Shown: piece after piece, positions 62,531-64,000 of the stretch | Layout of the letters: each line of letters opens with the position of its first letter | Numbering within the stretch: the stretch's first letter is position 1 | NCBI RefSeq assembly: GCF_014805685.1 | Contig: NC_060902.1 | Span: 2,962,645 to 3,026,644, forward strand | Origin: Silurus meridionalis | Taxonomy: Eukaryota > Chordata > Actinopteri > Siluriformes > Siluridae | Reading direction: 5' to 3' | DNA length: 64,000 nt | Position numbers and translations under genes: made by a program | The notes under the pieces: generated by a model | Database searches by the model: none | The model's input: only the letters and a program-made list of their open reading frames with translations | Told to the model about the DNA's origin: nothing

Positions 62531-62873
62531 TGTGGTATAATCTAGCGCCCCCCCCCCCTTAATAGTGTTCGTTCTGGGAATTGTCCGTTTGAAAAATCTT
62601 TATTGAATCAGTTATCACACATTTGTATATTCACAATCGGGTAATTAATGCCCAGTGGGTGATTAATGCCCAGGTCAAGAACCCCCAAAAGTGTAAGAGA
62701 AGAAGAGGGAATAACGTGAGAGTGATGCGTTGTGTGAAAAACGTGTTGGGGAATGGTATTCGTGTCTTGAGATGTGCTGTGGAGAGGTCTGTCTCGATTT
62801 ACAAATATGTTGGCTGAATAAAGAAAGAGCCCAAATCAACCACACGCTTGTTGTCTTCTTTGAGTGTGCGACA
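62531..62873 (+). mobile_element. Probable 5' LTR of a retrotransposon
   Basis: It begins TGTGG and ends GCGACA (TG...CA ends), with an AATAAA signal at 62817-62822. It is followed after six bases by tggcaacgaggatgggat (62880-62897), a primer-binding-site-like motif seen in many fish gypsy elements. The left border is a best guess because no second LTR is in the window. Confidence 0.6.
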
Positions 62874-62919
62874 AATTTCTGGCAACGAGGATGGGATGGA
62901 GATGCCGTTTTAATTCACG

Positions 62920-64000
62920 ATGACCATGAGCATGAACATTGAGCAACTACAAGACCGAGCGAGGCCTTGCTCCGGCTGCGGCTTGATCAATTGCAAGAGG
63001 TGTGTGTGTATGCTAAATTGTCAGTAGATGGACAGAGTAAAGGGCACTCGCTGATCAGATTAATAAGTGGGTCAGTAGAGAATGTTATCGAGACAGAAGA
63101 TGACGATGATGTAGCCTGCCAACACGTGAAAGATTTGTTAGCAACACAGCGATGGCATGGACCAAGATGGCACCGGCGATACAGACAGGAGTTTATCGGA
63201 GCTCGTTTTAAGAAACAGTACGCCGAACTGCATCGTAATTTCGAGATGTCTACCAGTATGCTGAGGAACGAAATCCAGCGCGTGAGTCTGAATGTTCCTG
63301 ATGTTTCAAGCTCCCCTGTTTCAGAAGTCACCATTAGACGGGATTTCAAGATTAATGGCCAAATAGGGAACGGGACAGAAAGATAAACTGTCATACAACA
63401 ATTTGGTACACCAGATTGAGGCTGGAATAAATAAAGGACACAGAGAGTCTGAAATTATTGATGCAGTGATCAGAGCAATCAGTCCAGGTATGTGCCTGCG
63501 TGATATGCTGGAAATTAAAACCGACTTAACCCTTTCCAAACTGCGTACTATCCTAAAAGGGCATTATAAGGAGGAAAGCCCAACCGACTTGTATCATAGA
63601 TTAATAAACATCACTCAGGAGAGCATGAGTCACCACAAAATTTCCTCTTCGAGCTATTGAATTAAAAGAAAGACTTTTAGCTGCTGCTCGAGAACCGGAG
63701 GGAGAAGAATTATACAGCCCTGCCCTCATACAGAAAAGATTCGTACAGGCACTGGGGACAGGTTTGTCAAATGATCACATAAAATATCAGCTTAAGGCCT
63801 GCCTTGACGATCCTTCAGTCACAGATGAAGTTCTTATCACAAAGATGAACGAAGCAGCAAGCCTAGAGTCAGAAAGGCAGCAAAAATTTAAAAAGACTGC
63901 CCATGTAAAAGAGACTAAAGTCATGGAGATCCAGGCAGAACCACATCAGAACCAAGAAAGGATGGCTCATGTACTCTCAGGTAAAGAACAGTCCACACAC
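62920..64000 (+). pseudogene. Gag-like region of the LTR retrotransposon, frameshifted, runs off the window
   Basis: The start ATG (62920) is followed by MNIEQLQDRARP and then loses frame near 62962. The main frame continues to 63386 (LIRLISGSVENVIETEDDDD). Another shift occurs near 63376, then a frame to 63660 (VIRAISPGMCLRDMLEIKTD, DLYHRLINITQES), and a third near 63650. The last part is open to the window end (ALIQKRFVQALGTGLSNDHI). Content and position after an LTR fit a Ty3/gypsy-type capsid protein. At least three single-base changes make it non-functional. Confidence 0.75.

Overview
The window is nuclear DNA of a vertebrate, almost certainly a teleost fish. It has intron-rich genes with GT-AG splice sites, a tRNA-derived SINE, a fish-type LINE tail, hAT, Tc1/mariner and gypsy-type elements, many long microsatellites, and a jacalin-aerolysin lectin gene of the kind known from fish. 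Several repeats look like those I associate with catfishes, but that is an inference. No rRNA, tRNA gene, CRISPR array or prokaryotic operon was seen. A run of 100 N at 46542-46641 marks an assembly join.

Layout: (1) 1557-5412 is a tandem array of a 34-bp unit. (2) 5785-13065, minus strand, is an efcc1-like gene (EF-hand and coiled-coil protein) with four clear exons and a doubtful last exon; its first exon is GC-rich. (3) 13066-23190 is gene-poor and holds LINE, SINE and MITE fragments and microsatellites. (4) 23194-29156, plus strand, is the most unusual locus. Exons for a shortened Sec16 central domain splice in frame into a complete PIM-like serine/threonine kinase. Three elements sit in its introns, and a fourth, a hAT-like element, sits directly on its stop codon. 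(5) 32280-33304, minus strand, is a possible small five-exon gene of 96 residues with one predicted membrane segment. (6) 33.4-39.8 kb holds repeats: a GATA-tailed element, a CTAG-rich minisatellite and two nested hAT elements with target-site duplications. (7) 39878-46520, plus strand, is the N-terminal tail of an axonemal dynein heavy chain (dnah12-like), 18 exons and about 899 codons, cut off by the gap. (8) 47018-48029, minus strand, is a jacalin-aerolysin lectin with a TATA promoter and a non-coding first exon. A second, diverged copy of that promoter region, without a coding exon, lies at 54190-55095. (9) 48.9-64 kb is packed with mobile elements: a gypsy RT fragment, two copies of an intron-containing DDE transposon (one with both inverted repeats), Tc1 relics, a palindromic MITE, and at the right edge an LTR retrotransposon with a frameshifted gag.

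The host genes do not form a functional cluster. The dynein and possibly efcc1 point to cilia, the lectin to epithelial defence, and the Sec16-PIM locus would join an ER-exit-site scaffold to a kinase. Mobile elements have shaped the region by inserting into introns, a 3' UTR and a duplicated promoter.
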